From Symploca sp. SIO2C1 (lineage in GTDB: Bacteria > Cyanobacteriota > Cyanobacteriia > Cyanobacteriales > Coleofasciculaceae): a DNA stretch of 64,000 nucleotides. The translations under genes were made by a program, and so were the position numbers. Below are positions 47,864-56,632 of this stretch, in pieces. Within the stretch, counting starts at the first letter, position 1. Each line of letters opens with the position of its first letter. The stretch spans positions 1 through 64,000 of the forward strand of contig JAAHGL010000022.1 of assembly GCA_010692635.1 (NCBI GenBank). The letters are read 5' to 3'. The notes below the pieces were generated by a model. That model did not search any database and had not been told where the DNA came from. It saw only the letters and a program-made list of their open reading frames with translations.

Positions 47864-48619
47864 ATGCTGGTTTTTGTGGTGCCACTGCAAAGCATGGCTG
47901 TTTCAAAGTCTTGGGAACAGGTATCTCAACTATTTGAACGGTGTATGCTATCTGTTTGTCAGCAAAATTCAAGACATTTCCATGTAATTGTAGTTTGCCA
48001 TGAAAAACCAAATACTACTTTCAAAAATTCTAAACTTAGCTATATTCAGGTGGATTTTCCTGTGCCAGATCTCACCTCTGGCATCCCAGGTGACATCCTC
48101 AATCAGAAACGTGTAGACAGAGGGCGAAAACAGTTAAAAGGGCTAGTAGCAGCACAAGAGTTTCATCCTACTCACACAATGCTTCTAGATGCAGATGATC
48201 TTGTTAGCAAACGACTGGCAGAACTAGTTCATCAGAATCCTCAAGGGAATGGATGGTTTTTTAAAAAAGGTTATCGTTATACTTCTGGAAGTAATTGGAT
48301 TTATAAAAAGTCAAACGACTTCTATACAATGTGTGGAAGTTGTAATATCATTCGCTATGACCTCAATAAAATTCCAGACAATCCTGAATACAACCGTGGT
48401 TATGGCTACTATAAGTTTTATCTAGATCACGCAAAAGTGGTCAAGGTTTTAGCAGAAGCAGGTACACCTCTAGAAGCCTTGCCTTTTTTTGGGGCAGTCT
48501 ATGTGACTCAAACCGGAGAAAATACATACTTTGATAGCTCTCGCCTCTATCAAGGAATCGGTCGATATATTAATTATCGATTGGTAACGCGATCGCTAAA
48601 AGAAGAATTCATGCTTTAG
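47864..48619 (+). CDS. Glycosyltransferase-like protein (GT-A fold)
   Basis: The 251-aa protein begins MLVFVVPLQSMAVSKSWEQV and has the first GT-A strand/helix, a HVIVVCHEKPN strand and the metal-binding TMLLDADDLVSKRLAEL (DxD type, about 106-122). Aromatic and Gly-rich acceptor loops follow (WFFKKGYRYTSGSNWIY). It resembles small GT2-like enzymes of surface-glycan synthesis. It lies between sdhA and a GT4 gene, each separated by heptamer arrays. Confidence 0.72.
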   Translation: MLVFVVPLQSMAVSKSWEQVSQLFERCMLSVCQQNSRHFHVIVVCHEKPNTTFKNSKLSYIQVDFPVPDLTSGIPGDILNQKRVDRGRKQLKGLVAAQEFHPTHTMLLDADDLVSKRLAELVHQNPQGNGWFFKKGYRYTSGSNWIYKKSNDFYTMCGSCNIIRYDLNKIPDNPEYNRGYGYYKFYLDHAKVVKVLAEAGTPLEALPFFGAVYVTQTGENTYFDSSRLYQGIGRYINYRLVTRSLKEEFML

Positions 48620-48633
48620 CCCTCTAGAGAGAA

Positions 48634-48762
48634 TTAATCAATTATCAATTATCAATTATCAATTATCAATTATCAATTATCAATTATCAATTATCAATTA
48701 TCAATTATCCATTATCAATTATCCATTATCCATTATCCATTATCAATTATCCATTATCCATT
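48634..48762. repeat. ATCAATT heptamer array (long)
   Basis: About 18 tandem ATCAATT/ATCCATT units, the longest array in the window, lie between the two glycosyltransferase genes and end about 20 bp before the GT4 start. The 3' part is mixed between the two variants. Confidence 0.92.
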
Positions 48763-48782
48763 GATACCTTTTAACGTCCAGG

Positions 48783-49970
48783 ATGAAAATTCTAGTTGCC
48801 AGCCATACTTATATTGTTGACCTCAATTGTGAGAAGCTACGATCATTAGCTTCCTTGGAGCCTGATATAGAAGTAACCGTGGTTGTACCCCGCCGCTGGC
48901 GTCCTGGGGGTGTCCAGAACAGGATAATTGAAACCCAGCCACGTCAAGAAGGTTCGTTTCGGGTAGTGCCGGTTGCCAATTTTAGTCAAAATAACCAAGG
49001 ACTACTTACTTTTGGTGCAGAGATCATTCCTTTATTACGCCAGTTTCGACCCCAAATTATTCAGGTGGAACAAGGAGCAAAATCTTTAGGTTACGCTCAG
49101 TTGATTACTCTTAACAAACTGTTGGGACTGAAGGCGAAAAATCTCTTCTTTACCTGGTGGAATCTCCCCTACGATGTTAAATTCCCAGTGTCCCTACTAG
49201 AAGCTTATAATCTGCGCCATACCCACGGATTGATTTGTGGCAATCAAGATGGAGTAGAGGTTTTGCAGCAACATGGCTACCGAGGTTCAGTAAAAGTCAT
49301 GCCTCAGTTGGGTGTAGATGAAAGTCGCTTCCGTTGGCAACTCCAACCAGAATTGCAAAATCAGTTGGGAATTCAAGCCGATGAATTTGTCGTGGGATTT
49401 ATCGGACGGTTTGTAGAAGAAAAAGGCTTACTAACTCTAGGTAAGGCACTAGCTAGACTGCAAATTAAACCCTGGAAATGGCTGCTACTGGGGCGTGGTC
49501 CTTTACAATCAGTACTGAAGGAAAAAGCTGTTGAGTGGGGAATTCAAGACCGGATAATTTGGGTTGAGAGCGTTCCTCATGAGGAAGTACCTCGCTATCT
49601 CAATCTGATGCAGACTTTAGTACTACCTTCAGAAACCAACTATCAATTTAAAACTCTGACTGCTGTTGGCTGGAAAGAACAATTTGGTCATGTGTTGATT
49701 GAAGCAATGGCTTCTAAAGTACCAGTGATTGGTTCTAACTCTGGGGAAATTCCCCATGTAATTGGTGATGCTGGTTTGGTTTTTCCGGAAGGGGATGTTG
49801 AGGCTTTACGAAATTGCCTGAAGCAGCTGATGGAACAACCTGAGTTAGCTCAGAAGCTAGCTGAAAGGGGTTATGAACGAGCAATGAGCAAGTACACGAA
49901 TCAGGCTTTAGCAAGGCAACAATTGGATTTTTACCGGGAATCACTGGTAAACCTGCCCCTTGTATATTGA
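48783..49970 (+). CDS. GT4-family glycosyltransferase
   Basis: The 395-aa GT-B enzyme has FVVGFIGRFVEEKGLLTLGKAL (donor-binding start, about 200-221), an RIIWVESVPHEEVPRYLN segment and the nucleotide-sugar motif EAMASKVPVIGSNSGEIPHVIG (about 306-327; EX7E). The last nine codons belong to an 86-bp sequence that is repeated at 51476, so the C-terminus (VNLPLVY) may have been replaced by repeat DNA. The glycan product is not readable. Confidence 0.88.
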   Translation: MKILVASHTYIVDLNCEKLRSLASLEPDIEVTVVVPRRWRPGGVQNRIIETQPRQEGSFRVVPVANFSQNNQGLLTFGAEIIPLLRQFRPQIIQVEQGAKSLGYAQLITLNKLLGLKAKNLFFTWWNLPYDVKFPVSLLEAYNLRHTHGLICGNQDGVEVLQQHGYRGSVKVMPQLGVDESRFRWQLQPELQNQLGIQADEFVVGFIGRFVEEKGLLTLGKALARLQIKPWKWLLLGRGPLQSVLKEKAVEWGIQDRIIWVESVPHEEVPRYLNLMQTLVLPSETNYQFKTLTAVGWKEQFGHVLIEAMASKVPVIGSNSGEIPHVIGDAGLVFPEGDVEALRNCLKQLMEQPELAQKLAERGYERAMSKYTNQALARQQLDFYRESLVNLPLVY

Positions 49971-50028
49971 GGACTTGCTGAAAAAAGCCAAATTTTTCCG
50001 CTTCGATAGTACTCTCTAGGGATACCTC
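49943..50028 (+). repeat. 86-bp duplicated segment, copy 1 (includes the GT4 3' end)
   Basis: It starts inside the GT4 gene (ACTGGTAAACCTGCCCC) and runs past its stop through GGACTTGCTGAAAAAAGCC to GGGATACCTC. The copy at 51476-51562 differs by one substitution and one extra T. Confidence 0.92.
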
Positions 50029-50197
50029 CCTGACTACTGCTAGTGAGTAGATTTGATTGACGGACAACAAGCGTGACTAAATGTTATAGTAACTAATATG
50101 TTGCTAATTAGCAATATAAAATCACAAAACAGCAGCTAAGAGCAAAAAATAGCTGGTTATGTGAAGCGGAACTGTAACATAGAGGAGAGTATAAATA

Positions 50198-50392
50198 GTG
50201 TTAACAATTGTGAGTAAACGGGTTTACGTTACTTTGCCAGACTCAATTTTTGAGGATTTGGAATGGTGGGCAGAATCGGAGGGTAGACCGACTGCTAATC
50301 TTGCAGCTTTCTTAATTGAAGTTGCCATTAGACAAGCTAAAGAAGGGGGCAAGTTCCATGAACAAAAACCCCAGAATCAACAAACAAAGTAA
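50198..50392 (+). CDS. Ribbon-helix-helix (CopG-like) protein
   Basis: GTG start at 50198 with GAGGAGAG about 9 nt upstream; a second GTG at 50210 is possible. The 64-aa protein has the RHH pattern: strand KRVYVTLPDSIFEDLEWWAES, then TANLAAFLIEVAIRQA. It is probably DNA-binding. It heads a three-gene operon in which the next ATG comes 2 bp after the stop, as in regulated nuclease or toxin-antitoxin modules. Confidence 0.82.
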   Translation: MLTIVSKRVYVTLPDSIFEDLEWWAESEGRPTANLAAFLIEVAIRQAKEGGKFHEQKPQNQQTK

Positions 50393-50394
50393 CA

Positions 50395-50604
50395 ATGCAA
50401 CCAAAAGCTACAAGCGACTGTTTAACGAATCTAGCCGATTTACAAATAATTGCCTCTCAAGTACTTCAGTCGGTCTCTTCATTGAGACAAGCTCAGCAAA
50501 TTTCTGTACAACAGGCAGAAGCTGATAGAGCTGTGATGTCTGAAATTTTGCAGTATCTCTCTAATCAGTATCCAGGCAACGGAAAAGGAGGGACAAGTCA
50601 ATGA
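50395..50604 (+). CDS. Small helical protein, unknown (69 aa)
   Basis: The ATG lies 2 bp after the RHH stop, and its own stop overlaps the Uma2 ATG (ATGA at 50601-50604). The sequence is mostly amphipathic helix (LADLQIIASQVLQSVSSLRQA, then QAEADRAVMSEILQYLSNQ), compatible with a coiled coil or adaptor. I recognise no family. Tight coupling on both sides supports it being real. Confidence 0.7.
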   Translation: MQPKATSDCLTNLADLQIIASQVLQSVSSLRQAQQISVQQAEADRAVMSEILQYLSNQYPGNGKGGTSQ

Positions 50605-51197
50605 CCCACACACCAGTAAAACTGACCTTTGAGCAATATCTCGAATATGACGATGGCACTGATAACCGCTATGAAGTATTTGATGGAGAGTTGGTAGAAG
50701 TGCCCGCGGAAAGTGAATTAAACAGCTGGATAGCTAAATATTTGGAACGTAAAATTGAGACTGTCGTACCTATGCGACAAGTCAGACTACAGAAATTAGA
50801 CCTAGCCGTTCCTGTATTCCCCAGAATGCCCCTCAACCGCCAACCTGACTTAACTGTTGTTAGACCAGAACATATACAACAGATGGCGAAACTGGGGAAA
50901 ATGGCTATCACACTCGATATGGCTCCCCCACGGTTGGTTGTTGAGGTAGTTAGCCCCTACAGAAACCAAAAGGATGAGAACTACCAGAGGGATTATATTG
51001 ATAAAGTACATCAGTACCAGGAGCGCGGCATTCCTGAATACTGGATTGTTGACCCACAAACAAGGGTTGTGACTGTACTGTTGTTGGTGAATGGTAGATA
51101 TCAGGCTACTGAGTTCTCTGGGAATCAGCGGATTGTTTCGAGGACTTTCCCTGAGCTGGAGCTGACTGCTAAGCAGGTTCTGGAGGCAAGGTATTAG
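50601..51197 (+). CDS. Uma2 family (DUF820) putative endonuclease
   Basis: The 198-aa protein has the restriction-endonuclease-like fold of Uma2: YRYEVFDGELVEV-type start (here NRYEVFDGELVEV), the active-site RQPDLTVV (Asp, about 78), RLVVEVVSP (Glu, about 112), a Lys in YIDKVHQYQ and the typical GIPEYWIVDPQ. Uma2 genes are very numerous in cyanobacteria, and their biological role is unclear. It is the third gene of the RHH operon. Confidence 0.88.
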   Translation: MTHTPVKLTFEQYLEYDDGTDNRYEVFDGELVEVPAESELNSWIAKYLERKIETVVPMRQVRLQKLDLAVPVFPRMPLNRQPDLTVVRPEHIQQMAKLGKMAITLDMAPPRLVVEVVSPYRNQKDENYQRDYIDKVHQYQERGIPEYWIVDPQTRVVTVLLLVNGRYQATEFSGNQRIVSRTFPELELTAKQVLEARY

Positions 51198-51370
51198 AGG
51201 GAACAGGTTAGTGCAAGTTTGCACGAGTTTCACTGGAATGTGGGATGGAAGCGATCGCACCCGATAATAGCTTTACACTTCCAGCAGCTGGATCACAATG
51301 GAGAGGTGTAGGTTGGGTTGAGGAACAGATACTGTTGGCGAAATATTTCGTAATCTAGCAAAACCGCTGA

Positions 51371-51442
51371 AAGCCCCCTAAATCCCCCAATTCTGGGGGA
51401 CTTTGAGTCCGGGCTCCCCCAGAATTGGGGGCTGGGGGGCTT
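51371..51442. repeat. 72-bp hairpin element
   Basis: The arms AAGCCCCC...AATCCCCCAATTCTGGGGGA and its near-perfect complement lie around a ~14-bp centre. It is a strong stem, 174 bp after the Uma2 stop. It has no T tract, so it is more likely a dispersed palindrome than a terminator. Confidence 0.75.
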
Positions 51443-51475
51443 GAATAATCTTTGTTTCGTCGCCAATGTCGTGTA

Positions 51476-51562
51476 ACTGGTAAACCTGCCCCTTGTATAT
51501 TGAGGACTTGCTGAAAAAAGCCAAATTTTTTCCGCTTCGATAGTACCCTCTAGGGATACCTC
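51476..51562 (+). repeat. 86-bp duplicated segment, copy 2
   Basis: Copy of 49943-50028, here non-coding. It is followed by a GGCAGGAGGCAGAAGG heptamer run (51573-51600) in the gap between the Uma2 operon and the 114-aa gene. Confidence 0.92.
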
Positions 51563-51761
51563 TGAAGAAACAAGGCAGGAGGCAGGAGGCAGAAGGCAGA
51601 AGGGAAGAGGGTTTGACTTGTTTCTTCTATTCATTATGAAGACATGAAGAGAGTTGATAAGCCAAAGGTAGTTGAGCTGAAAGCAACAGACCCAAAAGCT
51701 GATTCCACTGAAGCTTGTCTACGGCTTAAACAACCTAGTAAAAAATTCGAGGATACTATCC

Positions 51762-52106
51762 ATGACAACAGTACGACCAGGACAAGTAAGACCACAAGTT
51801 AGTGAAACTGAAACCCACTCCAGAAATATTCTCGGTCCAACTATTAAAGTAAACTTTGCTTTTGAAGGTATTGGTGCTCAAGCAACCGAGAAAGACCTAG
51901 TGGCAACTGAGACAACAGAGAAAGATAAATTTGAGTACACTGTCGAGTGGAAAGGGACTCCAGACGTTGCTGGTCTAACTGCGGGATTCTATGCGATCGC
52001 AGCTGTAGCTGAAATTGGTCCAGCTAAGCATGCTTGTGCTCAGTTCATTTTTGGCTACGGCTATGTTGCTAAGGCGCTGCTCCAAGTTTACAAAGCTTTC
52101 TCCTAA
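51762..52106 (+). CDS. Hypothetical protein of the SUKH islet (114 aa)
   Basis: ATG at 51762 with GAGGA about 8 nt upstream. The first ~50 residues are polar; the C-terminal half is Ala/Gly-rich and fairly hydrophobic (GLTAGFYAIAAVAEIGPAKHACAQFIFGYGYVAKALLQV). There is no signal peptide. I recognise no family. It is bracketed by repeats (51476-51600 and 52188-52468) and followed by a 44-aa ORF and a SUKH gene. Confidence 0.55.
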   Translation: MTTVRPGQVRPQVSETETHSRNILGPTIKVNFAFEGIGAQATEKDLVATETTEKDKFEYTVEWKGTPDVAGLTAGFYAIAAVAEIGPAKHACAQFIFGYGYVAKALLQVYKAFS

Positions 52107-52187
52107 GGGACTAAGCTCAGCAGTTGTAAACCCAAATGCACCTTACTCCTGAGGTACTCAGGATAACAATCCTAAAATGGCAGGTTA

Positions 52188-52328
52188 CTAGTACAAGAAG
52201 GCAGAAGGCACCAACCCACCCCTAACCCCTCCAAGGAGGGGAACAGAAGGCTCCAAGGGAAGAAAGCTTACTTTACAAGCTTTTTAACCTTTTTGAACTG
52301 GTCACTTATTTCCGCCAAGCTGCACTAG
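52188..52328 (+). mobile_element. CTAGTGCA-family MITE-like element, copy 2
   Basis: It begins CTAGTACAAGAAGGCAG, contains the reverse CCCCTCCAAGGAGGGG repeat (52212-52246), AAGCTTACTTTACAAGC and TTATTTCCGCC, and ends CTGCACTAG. Same order as the 56633 copy, opposite orientation. Confidence 0.75.
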
Positions 52329-52365
52329 TGCCTGCTTATTTCCTCACCGAGAGAATGGGGATTTA

Positions 52366-52468
52366 TACCAAATCCGGTTATTGTGGGGTACTTATCAAAA
52401 TCACCAAATCTTTTCCAGACAAAGGCTTTGATTTTTTTTAATAGACCCTTGGTAAAGCGGATTTGGTA
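52366..52468. mobile_element. TACCAAATCCG-family MITE, copy 2 (103 bp)
   Basis: It is identical to 37081-37183 except for one base (C to A at element position 38), with the same perfect 11-bp terminal inverted repeats and TTA on both flanks. It ends 31 bp before the small ORF at 52500. Confidence 0.88.
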
Positions 52469-52499
52469 TTAGGAGACAAGGGAGACACAGGAGCACACA

Positions 52500-52634
52500 A
52501 TGACTAGATCAACAACGGTTGAAGACCCAATCAATGGAAACAACGAAGAATACGACAACTTGACTAGGATTAAAGATAAAGGTGTACCTGCGACTCCAGG
52601 CTTCCTAGAAGTTCCACTACTTCCAGTTGTCTAG
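52500..52634 (+). CDS. Small peptide gene (44 aa)
   Basis: ATG at 52500 with AGGAG 7 nt upstream, stop TAG at 52632-52634. It starts MTRSTTVEDPINGNNEEYDN; the first ~30 residues are polar and acidic and the last ten are hydrophobic with Pro (PGFLEVPLLPVV). I recognise no family. The good ribosome binding site and the SUKH gene 15 bp downstream support translation. It could be a secreted or modified peptide, or merely a leader ORF. Confidence 0.45.
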   Translation: MTRSTTVEDPINGNNEEYDNLTRIKDKGVPATPGFLEVPLLPVV

Positions 52635-52649
52635 ACTAGTTTTTTAACC

Positions 52650-53279
52650 ATGAGTTCTTTCAATTGGGAAGGCTTCTTACGGCAGTGGAGTCAAGAGTTA
52701 CTCAACTCAAAGAGGAATGACCAAGAAAAACTGCCATTAGAGGTTATTGAATCTGGTTGGTTAGGTTATCCCGGCGCGACGGAAGAGCAAATTACCTATG
52801 CAGAAACTCGCTTGGGAACGATTCTACTACCATCCTATCGAGAGTTTCTTAAAGTCAGTAACGGTTGGCGTCAGACCACACCTTTCATTGACAAACTTTG
52901 GTCCACTGAAGACATTGAATGGTTTGCGGTCAGGCATCAAGCTTGGATTAATGCTTTTATAGAACGATATAGGGATAATCGTGTCAATGGACGAGATGCT
53001 TCCTTACAAAATCCCTTGATTTCAAATGCCGAATACTTTGTCTACGGTGAAGCTCAAGACTGTAGTAAACTTCGACTGGAATATGTGCAAACAGCTTTGG
53101 AAATCACTGACAAAGGAGACTCCGTTATCTACCTCCTCAATCCCCAAGTGATTACTGAAGATGGTGAATGGGAAGCTTGGTTTTTCGGGGACTGGCTTCC
53201 TGGTGCAGACAGATATAAATCTTTCCAGCAAATGATGCAGGCAGAATATCAAAATTTCCTTGAATTAAAGGAAACATGA
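52650..53279 (+). CDS. SMI1/KNR4 (SUKH) family protein
   Basis: The 209-aa protein shows the SUKH core: ESGWLGYPGATEEQITYAETRLGTILLPSYREFLKVSNGWR (about 35-75), then a Trp-rich second half (GEWEAWFFGDWLPGADRY). SUKH proteins are often immunity proteins against contact-dependent or polymorphic toxins, but they also occur as solitary genes. No polymorphic toxin is visible nearby. It lies 15 bp after the 44-aa ORF. Confidence 0.8.
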   Translation: MSSFNWEGFLRQWSQELLNSKRNDQEKLPLEVIESGWLGYPGATEEQITYAETRLGTILLPSYREFLKVSNGWRQTTPFIDKLWSTEDIEWFAVRHQAWINAFIERYRDNRVNGRDASLQNPLISNAEYFVYGEAQDCSKLRLEYVQTALEITDKGDSVIYLLNPQVITEDGEWEAWFFGDWLPGADRYKSFQQMMQAEYQNFLELKET

Positions 53280-53774
53280 TGCACAAATATGCATCATTAA
53301 AATAAGATTTTTGCTCAGATAAATTATAGCTTTTTATTTTTTTGGCTAACAAAATTATGGAATAAAAATCTTTATATAAAATCATCCTGACGCAATATAT
53401 TGGATACTGTAAATGTTGATTAGGGTGATATTATGATGACACTTCTCGAGTTTATATCTATCTTAAGAAGTAGTTGTTTTAGATTTTTATGAGAAAGTTG
53501 TTCCTGCAATTTGCCTGCCAATTTTACTCGTACAACTCTAACATTACATAGCAATCACTAATACTTTTCCTTGAAAAGGAAGATTAACATCATCAATTTT
53601 AAGTCCCTTGTCTATTCAAGAGCATCTCCAGAAAAAAAACTGAAACCCTTATGGTATATAGGTCAATATTGAATTTTTGGAGATGTCTAATGAAAGACTT
53701 AAACCAATGTAACACCTGAACAAGAAAAGTCTAGATATATCTAGGGACTGGTCTAAAAGTCCTGAAATATCTTC
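53280..53774. other. Intergenic region, no gene seen
   Basis: This 495-bp AT-rich stretch between the SUKH and LuxR genes holds no supported ORF and none of the repeat families found elsewhere. A 19-codon ORF at about 53432 was judged chance. It probably contains the LuxR promoter. Confidence 0.5.
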
Positions 53775-54419
53775 ATGATGGTCATGCAAAATCCTAACCA
53801 GAACAATGCCATCCCTGCTACCAAAAGGTCAGATTTTCAGCTCAAGTTATCCAATTCCTCTTTTTCTCAAAACCATGAGCAATCAGATTTAGTACAAGAA
53901 GGTATTGAAGAGCTGATTGATGGAATCTTAATTATAACTGCTCACAGGGAACTGATTTATGCCAATGGTAATGCCCGCCGAATTTTGCGTCTACTCAACC
54001 AGGATATGAAACGTAGTCATAAGGTGTCTGGAGAAATCTGGCATATTTGTCAGTTTCTGATTGGGAGCCGTAGTTTATTCCCTGAGCAAAATTGGCAGAT
54101 TAATTGTGAAATTTTCATTGACGACTCAACAGCTATGCAAGTGATGGCTCGATGCTTGAAATTAGCAACCATCGAACAAAATTGTCTACTGATAACCTTA
54201 AAAGACAAATATCAAACCATCAAAAATATAGCAGTTGTCGAAGCAAAAGACTATAACTTAACGAACCGAGAAAAAGAGGTTTGGTTACTCCATCGAGCTA
54301 AGTATACCTACAAACAAATTGCCTCGGAATTGTACATTACTCCTAATACAGTTAAGAAGCATATGAGAAGTATTCATTCCAAGCAAAAATATACCTTGAG
54401 TATTAAGGATGAAGTATGA
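53775..54419 (+). CDS. LuxR-family transcriptional regulator with N-terminal PAS-like domain
   Basis: The 214-aa protein has a PAS-like region (about 38-145: IEELIDGILIITAHRELIYANGNARRILR) and a C-terminal LuxR HTH (about 155-205: YNLTNREKEVWLLHRAKYTYKQIASELYITPNTVKKHMRSIHSK). There is no receiver domain, so it probably responds through its PAS domain or a partner. The start has several in-frame ATGs (53775, 53778, 53784). It is transcribed alone, ending against a MITE. Confidence 0.87.
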   Translation: MMVMQNPNQNNAIPATKRSDFQLKLSNSSFSQNHEQSDLVQEGIEELIDGILIITAHRELIYANGNARRILRLLNQDMKRSHKVSGEIWHICQFLIGSRSLFPEQNWQINCEIFIDDSTAMQVMARCLKLATIEQNCLLITLKDKYQTIKNIAVVEAKDYNLTNREKEVWLLHRAKYTYKQIASELYITPNTVKKHMRSIHSKQKYTLSIKDEV

Positions 54420-54420
54420 T

Positions 54421-54533
54421 AGCCTTTTTGAGTAATGAGTAATGAGTAATGAGTAATGAGTGAAGAAACTTTTGTCAAATCCTCTTCCCTTGGAGCCCTC
54501 TGTCTTGAAAGCCACTGTAAATTTCACCTCACC
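54421..54533 (+). mobile_element. GGGTGAGGTGAAA-family MITE-like element, copy 4 (5' truncated)
   Basis: It starts inside the element (CTTTTTGAG, then four TAATGAG units, AAACTTTTGTCAAATCCTC) and keeps the right end ACTGTAAATTTCACCTCACC. The left terminal repeat is missing, at the LuxR stop codon. Confidence 0.7.
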
Positions 54534-54758
54534 CCCCGTAAAAACCCAGGATTGACTTGCATTTGAGCTTGCAGACTTGTATAAGCACTCATCTTTGGAG
54601 AGGTCAGCAGTTGGGTTGTGATATTCCACTTAAGTATGAGGTGCTAACACCTAAATATCACTAAATATCTAATTTCCTACCTTAAGACATATTGCTTTGA
54701 GCTAGAGCATCCATTGCGTAACCAGAATTAGATGTAGGGGCGAAGCATTCGGCATTGG

Positions 54759-54870
54759 TGTCAACTTAAAGTGAAACCCTTGCCCCACCTGGAGTTTAAA
54801 CTCCAGGCTAATAGCTCAAGTCATCTAAAGATGACTCAATTTTCCCAAAAATCTTCAGTCCTGGAGTTTA
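54759..54870. repeat. GTGTCAACTTAA-family repeat segment
   Basis: It starts GTGTCAACTTAAAGTGAAA and contains CTTGCCCCAC, a CTGGAGTTTAAACTCCAG palindrome and CAAGTCATCTAAAGATGACT. In reverse orientation the same modules lie at 63350-63442. The rest of the gap up to pyrD (54871-55044) shows nothing recognised. Confidence 0.6.
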
Positions 54871-55044
54871 GACTATGACAAAATAGCCCAGTCTTCTTTT
54901 TGGGCTGAGAGTTGAGTAAATGAATTGAAAATAAGTGTATTAAGTCTTGAGAAGAAAGCTTGAAGTTAAAAACTTAACCACTACGAGAGTTGAAATTTGA
55001 CACTTCATACTTCATACTTCAATCTTTCTCAATCCTCCCTGAAC

Positions 55045-56199
55045 ATGGATATTTATCAAGTTGGTATTCGTCCGCTATTATTCTCTGCATTGAAAGCGGA
55101 TCCGGAGTGGTTACATAAACAAGCTCTACGATTGTTAGCTTGGCTGGATGACAATGGAGAGCATCCCCCAAGCCGATGGATTAATGCTCAATTGCAAACA
55201 AATTGTTGTTTGAATGATCCTCGCTTAAAGCAAGAGCTTTGGGGTTTGAAATTCCCTAATCCTCTCGGCTTAGCGGCTGGATTTGACAAGGATGGAGTGG
55301 CTGCCAGAATTTGGAGCTCTCTTGGTTTTGGTTTAGCTGAACTTGGCACAGTAACGTTTCATCCACAGCCAGGAAATATGCGCCCTCGCCTATTTCGCTT
55401 GGTTAAAGACAAAGCTGTCTTGAACCGGATGGGATTTAATAATCAGGGTGCAGAGGTAATGGCTAAAAGGCTTGCTAGTTGGAAGACTGATAAGTTAAAA
55501 GCTGAAAGTTCTTACTTGCAACCAATTATTCCCCTTGGTATAAATTTGGGTAAATCCAAGATAACACCACTAGAAGAGGCGGCAGCTGATTACCAGGAAA
55601 GTTTTCGTCTGTTGAAAGATTGGGGAGATTACTTTGTCATCAATGTTAGCTCACCGAATACACCAGGATTGCGATCGCTTCAAGATGCGGAGCAGCTACG
55701 TTTAATCTTTGATGCTCTCCAACAAGAAAACCAAGGAGCAAAGCCAATTCTAGTGAAGATTTCCCCAGATTTAGGTTGGGAAGCGATCGCAGATATTCTT
55801 AATCTTGCTCAAACTTACCAGTTAGCAGGAATTATTGCCACTAATACTACTATCCGTCGCGATCTGCTGAAAACTCAAGTAATTGAGGCAACAGGCAAAG
55901 CAGTTACAGAAGAAGCAGGCGGTATTAGTGGAGCGCCACTACAGCAGCGCTCTACAGAAGTAATTCGCTTTATCCGTCAGCAAACTCAAGGCTCACTACC
56001 CATTATTGGTGTGGGAGGTATCTTCACTGCTGAGGATGCCTGGGAGAAAATTACTGCTGGTGCTAGCCTGGTTCAGGTGTACACCGGCTGGATTTATGAA
56101 GGGCCTTGGATGGTGCAGCGAATTATGGCAGGGTTGCTACAAAAGTTAGAGGAAAGGGGATTAACATCAATTTCTGAAGCAGTAGGTTCCGAAGATTGA
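55045..56199 (+). CDS. pyrD: Dihydroorotate dehydrogenase (quinone), class 2
   Basis: This is the fourth step of pyrimidine synthesis. The start is the ATG at 55045 ([13 protein letters not shown]), as in class 2 enzymes; a TTG frame would add 16 residues. The 384-aa protein has the N-terminal membrane-associating helices, [32 protein letters not shown], the catalytic-Ser segment [11 protein letters not shown] (class 2), KISPDLGWE and the FMN phosphate site GVGGIF...ASLVQVYTG. Confidence 0.95.
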   Translation: MDIYQVGIRPLLFSALKADPEWLHKQALRLLAWLDDNGEHPPSRWINAQLQTNCCLNDPRLKQELWGLKFPNPLGLAAGFDKDGVAARIWSSLGFGLAELGTVTFHPQPGNMRPRLFRLVKDKAVLNRMGFNNQGAEVMAKRLASWKTDKLKAESSYLQPIIPLGINLGKSKITPLEEAAADYQESFRLLKDWGDYFVINVSSPNTPGLRSLQDAEQLRLIFDALQQENQGAKPILVKISPDLGWEAIADILNLAQTYQLAGIIATNTTIRRDLLKTQVIEATGKAVTEEAGGISGAPLQQRSTEVIRFIRQQTQGSLPIIGVGGIFTAEDAWEKITAGASLVQVYTGWIYEGPWMVQRIMAGLLQKLEERGLTSISEAVGSED

Positions 56200-56250
56200 T
56201 GTATATATAGCGTTTCTCATTTAGATGAGGTACTTTCGTTCTTGGTTTTT

Positions 56251-56355
56251 GGGAATGGGGAATGGGGAATGGGGAATGGGGAATGGGAATGGGGAATAGG
56301 GAATGGGAATGGGGAATGGGAATGGGGAATGGGGAATAGGGAATAGGGAATAGGA
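56251..56355. repeat. GGGAATG heptamer array
   Basis: About 13 GGGAATG/GGGAATA-type units with slips to 6 bp. A related, shorter ATTCCCT run lies at about 60790-60818. The flanks share a TACCTCA...AAATG segment in opposite orientation with that site. Confidence 0.85.
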
Positions 56356-56547
56356 TATGTACCTCACGGATGGGAGAACTGCTATAGAAGTAAACAGTTA
56401 GCTTTGGTGATTTACTTTTGCGATCGCTTAGGGTGTATCTACTATATTCAAAGGCGAAGAAACTGCTGTTCAAAAATTGACAATGGACAATGAACAATGG
56501 ATATTGTGGAACAAGCTTCCTAGAAGACGGATTCAGTATTGGATAAA

Positions 56548-56622
56548 AACCGGGTTTCTGGTGAGGAGAATAACTTTTATATCAGCATTTTTTCCTAGGA
56601 AACCCGGTTTGACCAATCGACT
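56548..56622. repeat. AACCCGGTTT inverted pair
   Basis: AAAACCGGGTTTC and GAAACCCGGTTT flank about 50 bp. The same core occurs twice inside anmK. Confidence 0.6.
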
Positions 56623-56632
56623 AGCTATATTA

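Noticed and set aside
48634-48762. Regular repeats considered as a CRISPR array
   Set aside because: The unit is 7 bp in direct tandem without spacers, as in all other arrays here; no cas genes are present.
51371-51442. Hairpin considered as terminator of the Uma2 operon
   Set aside because: It is 174 bp after the stop and has no T tract; it fits a dispersed palindrome better.
51644-51802. 52-aa plus-strand ORF before the 114-aa gene
   Set aside because: It overlaps the better supported 51762 start by 41 bp, has a weak ribosome binding site and no recognisable feature.
56123-56497. 124-aa minus-strand ORF rich in Pro, Ile, His and Ser
   Set aside because: It is the translation of the GGGAATG heptamer array.
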